This document shows, piece after piece, positions 9,064-20,064 of a stretch of DNA of 64,000 bases. The stretch's first letter is position 1, and the number at the start of each line of letters is the position of its first letter. A program made the position numbers and the translations under genes. The notes below the pieces were generated by a model. It ran no database searches. It was not told where the DNA came from and worked only from the letters and a program-made list of their open reading frames with translations. Origin of the DNA: Amorphophallus konjac (taxonomy: Eukaryota; Streptophyta; Magnoliopsida; Alismatales; Araceae); assembly GCA_022559845.1 (NCBI GenBank), contig CM040125.1:330529829-330593828 (forward strand), given 5' to 3'.

Positions 9064-12000
9064 ATGTCCACCCGTAGTGGAGCCGTTTATCGACCCGACC
9101 CTTCCTCTTCGGTTCCCCCCCTGGATCCTAATACCCAAATCAACCAAGATGCCCATAGGGAGGAACCCCAAGGCCAAATGGGCCGGGTGGATGCTGCCCT
9201 TGCCACCATCCTTGCCCAACTAGAGTCCCTTTCCACTCGGCTTGCTCGGCTAGAAGAAAATGAGCCCCACCCAAGGAACATTGGTCCAAGAGCCCACCAT
9301 CCACATGCTAAAATTGATAGGGAGGACTTGAATGCTGACCCCTACCATGACTATGAGGGGCCTCACCACCATCAACATAATGAAAGGCGTCCACGGGACG
9401 ACCCAGATGACCATTTGTTAACGATGATCAAGGTGGAAGCCCCTAACTTTCACGGTTCCCATGAACGAAGTGCCTACTTAGAATGGGAGATCGCCATGGA
9501 CCAATACTTTCAATGGTACCCTGTGTCCGACCAAAGGAGAGTGAGATTGGCCAAGATACACCTCACCAAATTAGCCAAGACTTATTGGCTAAACCAAGAG
9601 GGATTAAGAAGTGTTAGACGGGAAGAGCCTATTGACACTTGGGAAGGTATGAAGAATCAACTTAGAAACAAGTACCAACCCCTATCCTACCACCAAATGC
9701 TCTTAGATGAGTGGCAAAGTCTCACCCAAGAAGGGAAGACCGTGGTTGAATACATTGAAAAATTTGACTCCTATCTTTTGAAGTGTGGACTGCACGAGGA
9801 CCCAGCCGTCACCTTGTCCCGATTTAGAAATGGGCTCCAAAACCACATCAAGAGAGAACTCTTCATGAGAGATATTGACAACCTTGAACAAGCCTACCAA
9901 ATAGCTCGGGATGTTGAAAGATTCTCTAGGATCCCTAGGTTTACACCTCCCTGACCGGCCGATCCTAAAAGCATGGGGCCCCGAACCAATCCGACCCCCC
10001 CATGAAGGCCCCTAGCCCAAGTGGGAATGCCCCATTGCGGCCTTCGAATCCCCCTCCCACCATCACTCCAACCAAGGCCGCCCCTAGCCATCCTCCTCCA
10101 TGGAGGGAAGAGAGTTCGAAGGGTCCAAGTGTGGGAGGGACCACCCTGGGTAGTGGGTGCCAACAATGCTATAGATGTCAAGGGTTTGGACACTTCGCAG
10201 GGCAATGCCCATCTAGAGGGTTGTCTAGTTTGCTAGTTGAGGAAGGAGCTTCCCCACCCCAAGGGGAACTTGAGAGCATGATTGAGGTCCATGAAGCCTC
10301 ACTAGACTGGGAGGAAGAGTACGAGGCCCAACACCATGAGTCGGGTCTAGATCACACCATGACATCTACCGACTCCCATCTAGGAGTGATTAGATGTACC
10401 CTCAGCAAACCCCAAGAGGAGGACTGGCATCGGACTTCAATCTTCCACACCTTTGTTAAGATAGGGGGCCATGTGAGAAAAGTGATCCTAGATAATGGGA
10501 GTTGTGTCAATGCCGTGTCCCCCGACACCGTTAAGCTCCTTGGGCTTACTATCACTTCCCACCCAAGTCCATACCGGGTCTCATGGATCAACAACAACTC
10601 CATCCCGGTCAACACTCGCTGCCTTGTGCCCCTCACCTTCTCTTCCTACCATGGCCAAATATGGTGTGATGTTATCCCCAGGGAGGTAGGAGGCATTCTA
10701 TTTGGGAGACCTTGGCTTTATGATGTGAATGCCACTATTTTGGGTAGGACCAACACATGCATCTTTGAGCATGAGGGAAAGACTATCCGTCTTAATCCCT
10801 CCCCACCACGTCGCTTGCCTAAGAAGAGCCCACCCCCTCAAGGTCAACACCCCACTACATCTCAAGTCATGGGGAACTCCACCCCACCAACCCAACCTCT
10901 CTCCCAAAACCCCAACCAAGATAAAACTTTGGGAATGACCAAGAGTCTTCATCTCATCACCAAAATAGAGCTTGAGGAGGAGATAGCTCAAGGGGCACCT
11001 TTATGTGCGGTGGTCATTTGCCTACGAGAGCCCACCCCCTCCAACCCCCATCCCATAGACGTCCGGCATCTCCTAGAAGAGTTTCATGATATGTTCCCGG
11101 AGGAGCTCCCGGACCAACTTCCTCCCATGCGTGATGTTCAACATGCAATTGATCTAGTTCCGGGAGCCACCCTTCCAAACCTTCCTCATTATCGCCTCAA
11201 TCCCACGGAACATGCCGAACTTCAGAGGCAAATAGAGGAACTCATTAGAAAGGGCTTCATCCGCATTAGCAAAAGTCCATGTGCCGTCCCGGCCCTTCTC
11301 ACCCCCAAGAAGGATGGATCATGCCAGATGTGTGTGGATAGTCGGGCCATTAATAAAATCACTGTCAAGTATAGGTTCCCCATCCCTAGGCTTGATGACA
11401 TGCTTGACATGCTAGCTGGAGCCACTATTTTCTCCAAAATCGACCTTAAGAGTGGCTATCACAAAGTTCGAATTATGCCCAAAGATGAGTGAAAAACGGC
11501 CTTCAAGACCAAAGATGGCCTTTATGAATGGTTAGTCATGCCTTTTGGTCTCTCAAATGCCCCAAGTACTTTCATGCGCCTTATGATGGAGGTCCTTATG
11601 ACTTACATTGGGGTCTTCCTAGTTGTCTATTTTGATGGCATTCTCATCTATAGTCAGCCCCAAGAGGCTCACCTTGACCACCTTAGGCAAGTTTGCACCG
11701 TCCTTCGGCATGAGAGTCTATTTGCCAACCCAGGGAAGTGTCATTTCATGATCAAGTCTATTATCATCCTAGGATTTGTAGTCTCTACCGAGGGCGTCTC
11801 CATGGACCCCGATAAGGTCCAAGCTATCCTTGATTGGCCGAAACCCCACACCCTCCATGAGGTCCGAAGCTTCCACGGGTTGGCTACATTATGTAGGAGG
11901 TTTATCCGGGGATTCAGCACCATCACCGCCCCCATCACTGATTGTCTCAAAAAGGGGCCCTCTGTGTGGACCAAACCAGTCTCCAAAGCCTTCCAAGAGC

Positions 12001-12680
12001 TTAAGGATAGGATGACCCAAGCCCCGGTCCTATGCCTACCCAATTTCTCCAAAGTCTTCGAAGTCACATGTGATGCATCCGGGATAGGAATAGGCGGGAT
12101 CCTTAGTCAAGAAGGGCACCCAGTGGCCTTCTTCAGTGAGAAGCTATGTGATGTTAGGATAAGATACTCCACTTATGACAATGAGTTCTATGTCATGGTT
12201 CAGTCCCTCCGACATTGGATTCACTACTTGTTGCCCAAAGAATTTTTCATCTTTTCTGACCATGAGGCCTTAAAATACCTCAACTCCCAGCAAAAGTTGA
12301 ATGCCCAACATGCTCGCTGGGTTGAGTACATCCAATCCTACACCTTTGTGACCAAGCACAAGGCAGGAAGTGAGAACCGCGCAGCGGATGCACTCAGTAG
12401 GAGGATCTCTTTGTTGTCCACTATCCATGTGGAGGTTACCGGGTTTGAGAAGCTCAAGGATGAGTACCCTGGCTGCCCTAACTTTGGGCACATCTATTCC
12501 ACCTTGACCACCCAGTCTAGCCGAGAACATGAGGGTTTTATCTTAGAGGATGGGTTCCTCTTCAAGGGGCCAAAGCTTTGCATTCCACGGACCACACTCC
12601 ATGATTTCTTGGTTTGGGAATTACATGCAGGAGGACTAGTTGGTCATTTTGGGGTTCACAAAACCATTGCTCTAGTTGGG
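9064..12680 (+). pseudogene. Element C gag-pol, 5' portion (gag to start of integrase)
   Basis: The likely start is MSTRSGAVY at 9064, aligned with MTTRSGTHY of element D. In order: Gag core (about 9430-9930), zinc knuckle CYRCQGFGHFAGQC (about 10168-10207), protease with ILDNGS (about 10485), reverse transcriptase, RNase H (VTCDASGIGIGG to AADALSRR), and the first zinc-binding part of integrase (HAGGLVGHFGVHK), where element D cuts in. TGA stops end the frame at 9952-9954 and 11490-11492, the second in place of the Trp seen in D. The RT catalytic box reads YFDG where YFDD is required for metal binding (about 11630-11641). This copy cannot transpose by itself. Confidence 0.9.
12676..12680. 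other. Target-site duplication TTGGG, left of element D
   Basis: TTGGG directly before 12681, repeated at 22401-22405 directly after the 3' LTR. The two halves of the C integrase join at this point. Confidence 0.93.
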
Positions 12681-15030
12681 TGATGAGGGCATCTCACGAC
12701 ACTCCCTCTAGCTTTGGTCGTCTACACACTCTTGATATGGATTGATCATGGTCTCCACTTGTTATCTTCATTTTCCCAGGTTCATTTTATGTATTTTCCT
12801 TTTATTGAGTCCTATCTTATGTATTTTCCTTTATTGAGTCATGTGGTTCTAGTCCATTTCCCTTATTTTGCTTAATTGGGCCTTATTTCCTTAGTTATGG
12901 GCCCATAGGATTGAGTCTAGGTTATGCTCGGTCTTTTGTCCTATTGTCAGGGACATTTTGGTCATGTAAAGAGTGGTTGCCTATATATAGGCCCCATCTC
13001 TCCACTTGTACTCACTTTTGGATATTGAAAAAAAAACACTTCCTTTTACCTCTTAAATCTCTCTCTCTCACTCTCTCTCTCACTCTCTCTCTCTCCCAAG
13101 GGGAGTTCGCCCCCACCCTCTCTCCTCCTCCCCCCCTCACTTACTCCAACCCCCAACCACCTCCACTACCTCACCCACCTCCATTAAGACCCTCCACTTC
13201 CCCAAGCCCCTCATTTACTCCCCTCTCTTTGTCCCAAAGCAAATCCTCCACCTCCCAACACAATCCACCACTTCCCCACACAAATCCCACCCCTCCCTAG
13301 ACCCATTTCAAATTTGAACCTTCCCTCCCTTGCCTTGACCGCCCCTCAACCCCCTCCCTTGAACCAAGTTCGCCCCCACCATCTCCCTCTCACCCCTCTC
13401 TCTTGTGCACCCTCATCCTCCACCACCTTCACTAGCAGACCATATTCTCTTCAGCCCCACTTCGCCCCCCCCCCCCCACCTCCATCTCCATAGCCTCCAA
13501 TACCCCTCAAACACCACTCATCTTCCTCCCATAGCCAGTAGAACCACCTTCCACCACTTTCTCTCTTGGCCATTCCCTTCCCCACCACTTCATCTTCCCT
13601 TCATTCCCGCCCTGTTTCAGGAAGCAGGATTACAGCACTTGCAGAGGAGGCCACGGTCATCCCTCAACGACTCAGGAGGCGAGGCCTACATTTCTAGATT
13701 TTCCTGCAAGTCAGCTTTCAAGGCGAGGCAGTTTCGTCGGCATCCGAGCTCGGTGCTGTCCGCAACCACCATTCTTCTCCGACTGTGCAGAACTTCTCAG
13801 ACCAGAAGCCAGAGCGGCAGAGAAGACTCTCCCACGACGAACCTTGAAGGAACCAGCCTTCAGGGTCTTCTACAAAGTTCTTCCTCCCCCTGTCCGCGTC
13901 CAGGAACAGAAGGCAGAATCCCGTTCGGCATCGGACAACCAGAGATACCAATTTTCTACCACAACCACGCCGGTCTGCCTCCTCACAGTCTGTCCCGACC
14001 ACCGTCCACTTCTCTGGACATCCAGTTCATCTCCGATATCAGAAGACTACCCCGTTTGTTTTGCTGCAAAGTAGACTTGTATACGATTCCAACGAGTCCA
14101 GCGGTGCCAGATTTGGAGCTCAGGAGCGACCGTGGCCTCTTCTGCAACCTGTTGTTTCAGACTGAGCTCGGCCAGAGACCAGAGCTGCATCCATCTTCCA
14201 GTCGCCGGAGCAGTCAGTCCCCAGATCAGAACGTCATCCAAAAATTCAAGCCGCACCCCTCTCCGGTTAGAATCTTTTGGCGCAAGTCTCATCAGATTCT
14301 GAGCTCGGTGGATTTATTGGCTGCATCAACATCGACTCCCTGTCCAGAATTACAGAAGCTAGACAGAATCGGCGAAGCTCGGAAACTCGGTTTCCTTTGC
14401 ATCTCTCCCCACCCCGCTTGGCCGGCTGAAGGCCCCTCCCTGCGTGGAGGTAGTTTTGAATGTATTAAGCATAACCCCCACCCCAAGATCACCCCTCCTG
14501 CGTGAGGAGTAGTGCTGTACCGTTTGCAATTTCAGGTCAAGCTACATCGCCGCGGCGATCGGGTGCATACCCTCGCCTCCCGGCGCGCCCTCGTCTCCGA
14601 TCGGGATCGGTGTCTTCACACCGATCAGGTGAGCTTCTGATACTATCCTTAGTAGCCTTATTCATGCTAGTTTAGTATTGCTTTGATTGCTCGTCGGCGG
14701 TGAGAAGAGGGCTCGAACTTGCATGCTAGTTTGTTAGTGTCCACCGCGGACCGTGAGTGAGTGCCACCAAGCCCCCGCCCTGCGGGCCAGCCGCCCACAA
14801 AGTTGGGTATCCTAGACTCATTTGGGGTCAGCCCTAGCATTGTAAGTCCATTAGAACAATTGGGTCCCACCCCGGACCTTCATCATTATCTCCCGGACCC
14901 ACTGGGTGAACGTGTGAATCGGGTGAGCAAAAATCGTCATCGTGAGAATCATTGAGCGCTTGTATGCTTGCGGGTCTAAGTCCTAGGGTCATCTCATCAT
15001 ATTTAGTGGTCTTTGGGCTGTGCCACATCA
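12681..15030 (+). repeat. 5' LTR of element D
   Basis: Matches 20034-22400. TATATATA at 12982-12989 is a likely TATA box. Downstream is a CT microsatellite (13058-13096), then a long C-rich, proline-codon-like stretch with a C run near 13466-13480. Long open frames here (for example 13405-14505) reflect this composition and appear in both LTRs. No gene is called. Confidence 0.95.
12982..12989 (+). promoter_or_regulatory. TATA box in 5' LTR of element D
   Basis: TATATATA followed by GGCCCC. The same sequence is at 20335-20342 in the 3' LTR, and it sits like the TATA box of element C. Confidence 0.65.
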
Positions 15031-15032
15031 AG

Positions 15033-15044
15033 TGGTATCAGAGC
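15033..15044 (+). other. Primer-binding site (initiator tRNA-Met) of element D
   Basis: TGGTATCAGAGC, two bases inside the LTR end, is the standard complement of the 3' end of plant initiator tRNA-Met used by many copia and chromovirus elements. Confidence 0.92.
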
Positions 15045-15138
15045 GGTCATAGGCTTGTCCTTACAAGTCTAGTCTTGGGTCACACTAAGTCTTTCTTAGG
15101 TGCATTCGCACACCCTTGCATAGCCCACCCAACCTTGC

Positions 15139-18100
15139 ATGACCACCCGTAGTGGAACTCATTATCAAGGCAATCCATCTTCTTCCAATAACACCATGAA
15201 TCCCAATCCCCAAGGAAATCCCCCTCACAATGAGCATGAGCTTCCCTACCAAATGAGGTTTCTTGTGGACTACATGACCGAAATTATGGGAAGGCTTGAC
15301 GGTATTACGGCCCGGCTTGAACAACTTGAGGAAAATAGACCTATTCCAAGGGAAGGAGATAGGAGAGATCCCCCTCCACATGTGGAGCCAGCCATAGGAG
15401 GACTCAACCTTGACCCCCCTCCCGAACTGGAAAGGGACCCACCCCCTAGAAGGAATGAGAGGCCTCCCCGGGACAACCCGGATGACCAACTAATGAGACT
15501 TGTGAAAGTCGATGCTCCCACTTTTGATGGATCTCATCATCCGAGCATCTACTTAGATTGGGAGGCAGCCATGGATCAATATTTTGATTGGTACCCAATG
15601 ACCGAGGATAGGAAAGTCCGACTTGCAAAGATGCAATTAACCAAACTTGCCAAGACTCATTGGATGAATGTTGAAGCCTTAAGGATAGTTAGGAGGGAAG
15701 TTCCAATCACCACATGGGGGGCCATGAAAGACCAACTCAAACTCAAATATGTCCCACCCTCCTACCATCAAAACCTCCTAGATGAATGGCAAGCCTTGAG
15801 TCAAGAAGGAAAGACCGTTATGGAATATATTGAAAAGTTTGACTACTACCTCCTCAAATGTGGAGTCCAAGAGGACCCCTCCGTCACACTCTCCCGCTTT
15901 AGGAATGGGCTTCAATTCCATATCAAAAAGGAACTATTCATGCGTCAAGTAACAACTTTAGAGCAAGCCTACCAAGTAGCTCGGGATGCCGAGAAATTCT
16001 CTCGGTACACGCGAATGGTTCCCCCTCGGGGAATGGACCCTAGAGCCATGGCACCTCGGGCCAACCCCCCACCACCCCAAAGAGGTCTCCTTCCTACACC
16101 CATGGGAACTCCTCCCACACGGGTCACCCCTCCTAATACCAATCCACCATTCCGCCCCACAAGTGGGCCCCTAAACACAACTCCCAATAGGCCCAATTCG
16201 ACACCCACTCTCCCTCACACTAAGGTGACCCCAAACCATCAAAGTGGGCAGCAATGCTTTAGGTGCTATGGGTATGGACACTTTGCCAATCAATGCCCCA
16301 CCAAGGGAGCGTCAAACTTACTCATAGAGGAGACCAACCCCCAACCCCAAGCTGAATTTGAAGGAGAGATTGAGGTATATGAACCCTCTCTTGAATGGGA
16401 GGAGGAGTATGAGAACCACTACATAGAGAGCAACCAAGAACAACCTCCTCCACCCACCGAATCCCACCTCGAGGTGGTTAGATGCACCCTCACTCAAAAC
16501 CAAGAGCATGATTGGAGAAGAAACACCATATTCCACACCTACATAAGAATAGGGAGCCATATTAGGAAGGTCATATTGGACAATGGAAGTAGTGTGAATG
16601 TGGTGTCACCCGACACCGTTAAACTTTTGGGCCTTACCACCTCCCCACATCCCCACCCATATAGGGTAGCATGGATTAATACCACCTCCATGCCCGTTAG
16701 TGCCCGTTGCCTTGTCCCAATTACATTCCAATCCTATCAAGGCCAAGTGTGGTGTGATATCCTTCCAATGGAAGTTGGGAGTATCCTTTTAGGACGGCCT
16801 TGGATCTACGATGTAGATGCCACCTTCTTAGGAAGAACCAACGCTTGCATCTTCATTCATGAGGGGAAGAAGATCCAACTCAACCCATCTCCACCCCGCA
16901 CTCTACCTAAGAAGGCCTCTCCCTCCCTTGAGGGACCCACTACCTTTCCCCCCATCCCAACACCAACAAACCCCACCCCATCAAGTCCTAGTCCTAGTAA
17001 CATCAAAGAGCCTCCTAGGAGCCTACACCTTGTCACTAGGAAAGAGTTTGAGGAAGAAGTCAACCAAGGGGATCAAGTATGTGCCATTGTCATTTGTCTA
17101 GGGGAATCCACCCCAACCGATCCACACCCCCTAGAAATTCATCAACTCCTTAAGGACTTCCATGATGTATTTCCCGAGGAGCTTCCGGACAAACTACCAC
17201 CTATGAGAGATGTGCAACATGCCATCGACCTCGTGCCCGGGGCTACCTTGCCCAACCTCCCACACTACCGACTCAACCCCACCGAGCATGCCGAGCTTCG
17301 GAGGCAAATTGAAGAACTCATCAAGAAGGGCTTCCTCCGAATTAGCAAAAGCCCTTGTGCCGTCCCGGCTCTTCTTACACCCAAAAAGGATGGGACTTGG
17401 CGCATGTGTGTAGATAGCCGAGCCGTCAACAAGATAACGGTCAAATATAGGTTCCCCATCCCTCGGCTTGATGACATGCTAAACATGCTAGCGGGAGCCA
17501 CCATCTTCTCCAAAATTGATCTCAAAAGTGGCTACCACCAAGTCCGCATTAGGCCCGGGGACGAGTGGAAAACCGCCTTTAAAACTAAGGACGGTCTCTA
17601 TGAATGGCTTGTTATGCCTTTCGACCTTTCTAATGCACCAAGTACCTTCATGCGTCTCATGACCGAGGTCCTCCGGCCCTTCATTGGCATCTTTCTAGTT
17701 GTCTACTTTGATGACATCCTCATATATAGCCAATCCAAGGAAGCCCACCTCGATCACCTCAAACAAGTGTGCACCATCCTTAGGAAAGAGAGTCTCTTTG
17801 CCAATCCCGGGAAGTGTCATTTCTTGACCAATCAACTAGCCTTCCTAGGATTTATTGTCTCATCCCAAGGAGTATCCATGGACCCCGAAAAGGTCCAAGC
17901 TATTCTTGAGTGGCCCGAGCCCAAAACCATTCATGACGCCCGAAGCTTCCATGGGCTAGCCACCTTCTATAGGAGATTCATCCGGGGGTTTAGCACTATC
18001 ACCACTCCTATCACGGATTGCCTCAAGAAAGGCACATTTGTTTGGACTAGGGCAGCCTCCAAAGCCTTCCTAGAGCTTAAAGAGAAAATGACCCAAGCCC

Positions 18101-20064
18101 CGGTCCTTTGCCTACCCGACTTTTTAAAGGTCTTTGAGGTCACATGTGATGCTTCCGGGGTAGGGATTGGAGGTATCCTTAGCCAAGAGGGTCACTCGGT
18201 AGCCTACTTTAGTGAAAAACTTTGTGAGGCTAGGACGAGATACTCCACATATGACAAAGAGCTTTATGCCGTGGTTCAATCCCTCCGGCATTGGAGGCAC
18301 TATCTCCTACCCAAAGAATTTGTGATCTTCTCGGACCATGAGGCTTTGAAATATCTCAACACTCAACAAAAGCTCAATGCCCGCCATGCCCGATGGGTAG
18401 AATACATTCAAGCCTACACCTTTGTCCTCAAGTATAAGATGGGTAGTGAGAACCGCGCCGCCGATGCACTAAGTAGGCGGGTAGCCTTACTCTCCACCGT
18501 CCAAGTGGAGGTAACCGGATTTGAGAGAATCAAAGGGGAATACCCACATTGCCCCGACTTTGGGACTCACTACAACACCCTTTCCACCCAGCCACTCAAG
18601 GAGTATAAGGGGTTCATACTTCAAGATGGATGTCGGTTCAAAGGGGATAGACTTTGCATACCTAGGACTTCACTTAGGGACTTCCTAGTTTGGGAGTTAC
18701 ATAGTGGTGGCCTAGCTGGTCACTTTGGGGTCCACAAAACCATAGAGTTGGTTGAGAGGCAATTCCACTGGCCCAGTCTCAAGAAGGATGCGGCCCACAT
18801 TGTGGGACAATGCCGCATATGTGCATCCGCCAAGCAAGTAAGACAAAACACCGGGCTTTACACACCACTACCCATACCCAACCAACCATGGGAGGATTTG
18901 AGCATGGATTTCATTCTTGGCCTACCAAAGACCTTGCGCAAACATGATTCCATCTTTGTAGTGGTTGACAGGTTCTCAAAGATGGCCCACTTTATCCCCT
19001 GCTCCAAGACCTCTGATGCCTCTAGGATCGCCCGGTTATTCTTTGATGAGGTAGTCCGACTCCATGGGTTACCTAAGACTATTGTGTCCGATAGAGATGT
19101 GAAGTTCACTAGTTATTTTTGGAAGACTCTATGGCACTTGATGGGGACCCTCCTCAAATTTTCCACTGCCTATCATCCTCAAACCGATGGCCAAACTGAG
19201 GTCGTCAACCGAAGCCTTGGGAACTTGCTCCGATGCCTTGTAGGGGATCACCCTGGGAATTGGGATCTCCTCTTATCTCAAGCCGAGTTTGCCTACAATG
19301 ATTCTGTCAATAGGTCCATAGGCAAGAGTCCATTTGAGGTAGTACATGGTTTTAGGCCTAGAAAGCCCTCGGATCTCATTCCCCTTCCCCCACATGCTAG
19401 AGTGTCAGTCTCAGCTGAGTCCTTTGCACAGCATATCAAAGAGTTGCATGATGACATCCGCAAGCATATAGGTAAAAGCAATGAGGCTTACAAAAGACGG
19501 GCCGATGCTCACCGGCGCCACTGTGAATTCCAAGTGGGGGACCCGGTGATGGTGAGGACGGAGCGGCTCCTTCCCGGGCCTGCCTCCAAGTTGAGGGCAC
19601 GAGGGTCGGGACCCTTTCGAGTTCTACGACGACTTGGCAGCAATGCTTATGAGCTTGACCTACCAGAGAGCTATGGGGTACACCCTACCTTCAACGTGGC
19701 GGACCTGGTACCCTACAAAGGCCCCGCGGTGGAACCTAGTGAGGAGCTTGAGCCTTTACCCCCCCTTATGAGAGACACCCCCGGAGGGACTCCACTTTCT
19801 AGCTTGAGGGACCGACAAGAGCAGGTAGAGGCAATACTGGATGAGCAGAGTATCATTACAAGGCACAAGGTGTATCAGCGCTATCTGGTTAGGTGGAAGA
19901 ACCGTCCCCCGACCGAGGATGCATGGGTGAGTCGGGAGGATTTGATGCGCCTGGACCCCGACATGATGGAGCAGTACGACAGTCAGGCAGACCCATACTC
20001 AACAGGGTCGAGTTCTCCCCACCCCGGGGGATTTGATGAGGGCATCTCACGACACTCCCTCTAG
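15139..20064 (+). CDS. Gag-pol polyprotein of chromovirus element D (1641 aa, uninterrupted)
   Basis: Drives retrotransposition of D. Approximate domains: Gag core aa 120-295; CCHC zinc knuckle CFRCYGYGHFANQC about aa 373; aspartic protease with ILDNGSSVN about aa 480; reverse transcriptase aa 750-930 with catalytic YFDD about aa 855; RNase H from VTCDASG (about aa 1000) to AADALSRR (about aa 1114); integrase with HHCC finger (about aa 1188-1230) and D,D,E residues in SMDFILGLP, SDRDVKF and TDGQTEVVN; a GPY/F-type module (SGPFRVL); and a C-terminal chromodomain (about aa 1560-1615, YLVRWKNRPPTEDAWVS), thought to guide insertion to heterochromatin. The start is the ATG opening MTTRSG, 95 bp after the primer site. 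The stop lies about 30 bp inside the 3' LTR. One oddity is MPFDLSNAP in RT, where C and most relatives have Gly in place of Asp. Confidence 0.95.
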   Translation: MTTRSGTHYQGNPSSSNNTMNPNPQGNPPHNEHELPYQMRFLVDYMTEIMGRLDGITARLEQLEENRPIPREGDRRDPPPHVEPAIGGLNLDPPPELERDPPPRRNERPPRDNPDDQLMRLVKVDAPTFDGSHHPSIYLDWEAAMDQYFDWYPMTEDRKVRLAKMQLTKLAKTHWMNVEALRIVRREVPITTWGAMKDQLKLKYVPPSYHQNLLDEWQALSQEGKTVMEYIEKFDYYLLKCGVQEDPSVTLSRFRNGLQFHIKKELFMRQVTTLEQAYQVARDAEKFSRYTRMVPPRGMDPRAMAPRANPPPPQRGLLPTPMGTPPTRVTPPNTNPPFRPTSGPLNTTPNRPNSTPTLPHTKVTPNHQSGQQCFRCYGYGHFANQCPTKGASNLLIEETNPQPQAEFEGEIEVYEPSLEWEEEYENHYIESNQEQPPPPTESHLEVVRCTLTQNQEHDWRRNTIFHTYIRIGSHIRKVILDNGSSVNVVSPDTVKLLGLTTSPHPHPYRVAWINTTSMPVSARCLVPITFQSYQGQVWCDILPMEVGSILLGRPWIYDVDATFLGRTNACIFIHEGKKIQLNPSPPRTLPKKASPSLEGPTTFPPIPTPTNPTPSSPSPSNIKEPPRSLHLVTRKEFEEEVNQGDQVCAIVICLGESTPTDPHPLEIHQLLKDFHDVFPEELPDKLPPMRDVQHAIDLVPGATLPNLPHYRLNPTEHAELRRQIEELIKKGFLRISKSPCAVPALLTPKKDGTWRMCVDSRAVNKITVKYRFPIPRLDDMLNMLAGATIFSKIDLKSGYHQVRIRPGDEWKTAFKTKDGLYEWLVMPFDLSNAPSTFMRLMTEVLRPFIGIFLVVYFDDILIYSQSKEAHLDHLKQVCTILRKESLFANPGKCHFLTNQLAFLGFIVSSQGVSMDPEKVQAILEWPEPKTIHDARSFHGLATFYRRFIRGFSTITTPITDCLKKGTFVWTRAASKAFLELKEKMTQAPVLCLPDFLKVFEVTCDASGVGIGGILSQEGHSVAYFSEKLCEARTRYSTYDKELYAVVQSLRHWRHYLLPKEFVIFSDHEALKYLNTQQKLNARHARWVEYIQAYTFVLKYKMGSENRAADALSRRVALLSTVQVEVTGFERIKGEYPHCPDFGTHYNTLSTQPLKEYKGFILQDGCRFKGDRLCIPRTSLRDFLVWELHSGGLAGHFGVHKTIELVERQFHWPSLKKDAAHIVGQCRICASAKQVRQNTGLYTPLPIPNQPWEDLSMDFILGLPKTLRKHDSIFVVVDRFSKMAHFIPCSKTSDASRIARLFFDEVVRLHGLPKTIVSDRDVKFTSYFWKTLWHLMGTLLKFSTAYHPQTDGQTEVVNRSLGNLLRCLVGDHPGNWDLLLSQAEFAYNDSVNRSIGKSPFEVVHGFRPRKPSDLIPLPPHARVSVSAESFAQHIKELHDDIRKHIGKSNEAYKRRADAHRRHCEFQVGDPVMVRTERLLPGPASKLRARGSGPFRVLRRLGSNAYELDLPESYGVHPTFNVADLVPYKGPAVEPSEELEPLPPLMRDTPGGTPLSSLRDRQEQVEAILDEQSIITRHKVYQRYLVRWKNRPPTEDAWVSREDLMRLDPDMMEQYDSQADPYSTGSSSPHPGGFDEGISRHSL
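20021..20033 (+). other. Polypurine tract of element D
   Basis: ACCCCGGGGGATT directly before the 3' LTR (TGATGAGG), where second-strand priming is expected. It is only weakly purine-rich and lies within the coding frame. Confidence 0.55.

Noticed and set aside
13405..14505. 366-codon open frame in the 5' LTR of element D (with a matching frame at 20773-21444)
   Set aside because: It lies inside an LTR, is C-rich and proline/serine-biased, shifts frame between the two LTR copies because of a C-run length change, and shows no protein family signature.
15031..15050. tRNA gene fragment at TGGTATCAGAGC sites
   Set aside because: These are primer-binding sites complementary to a tRNA 3' end; no cloverleaf is present.
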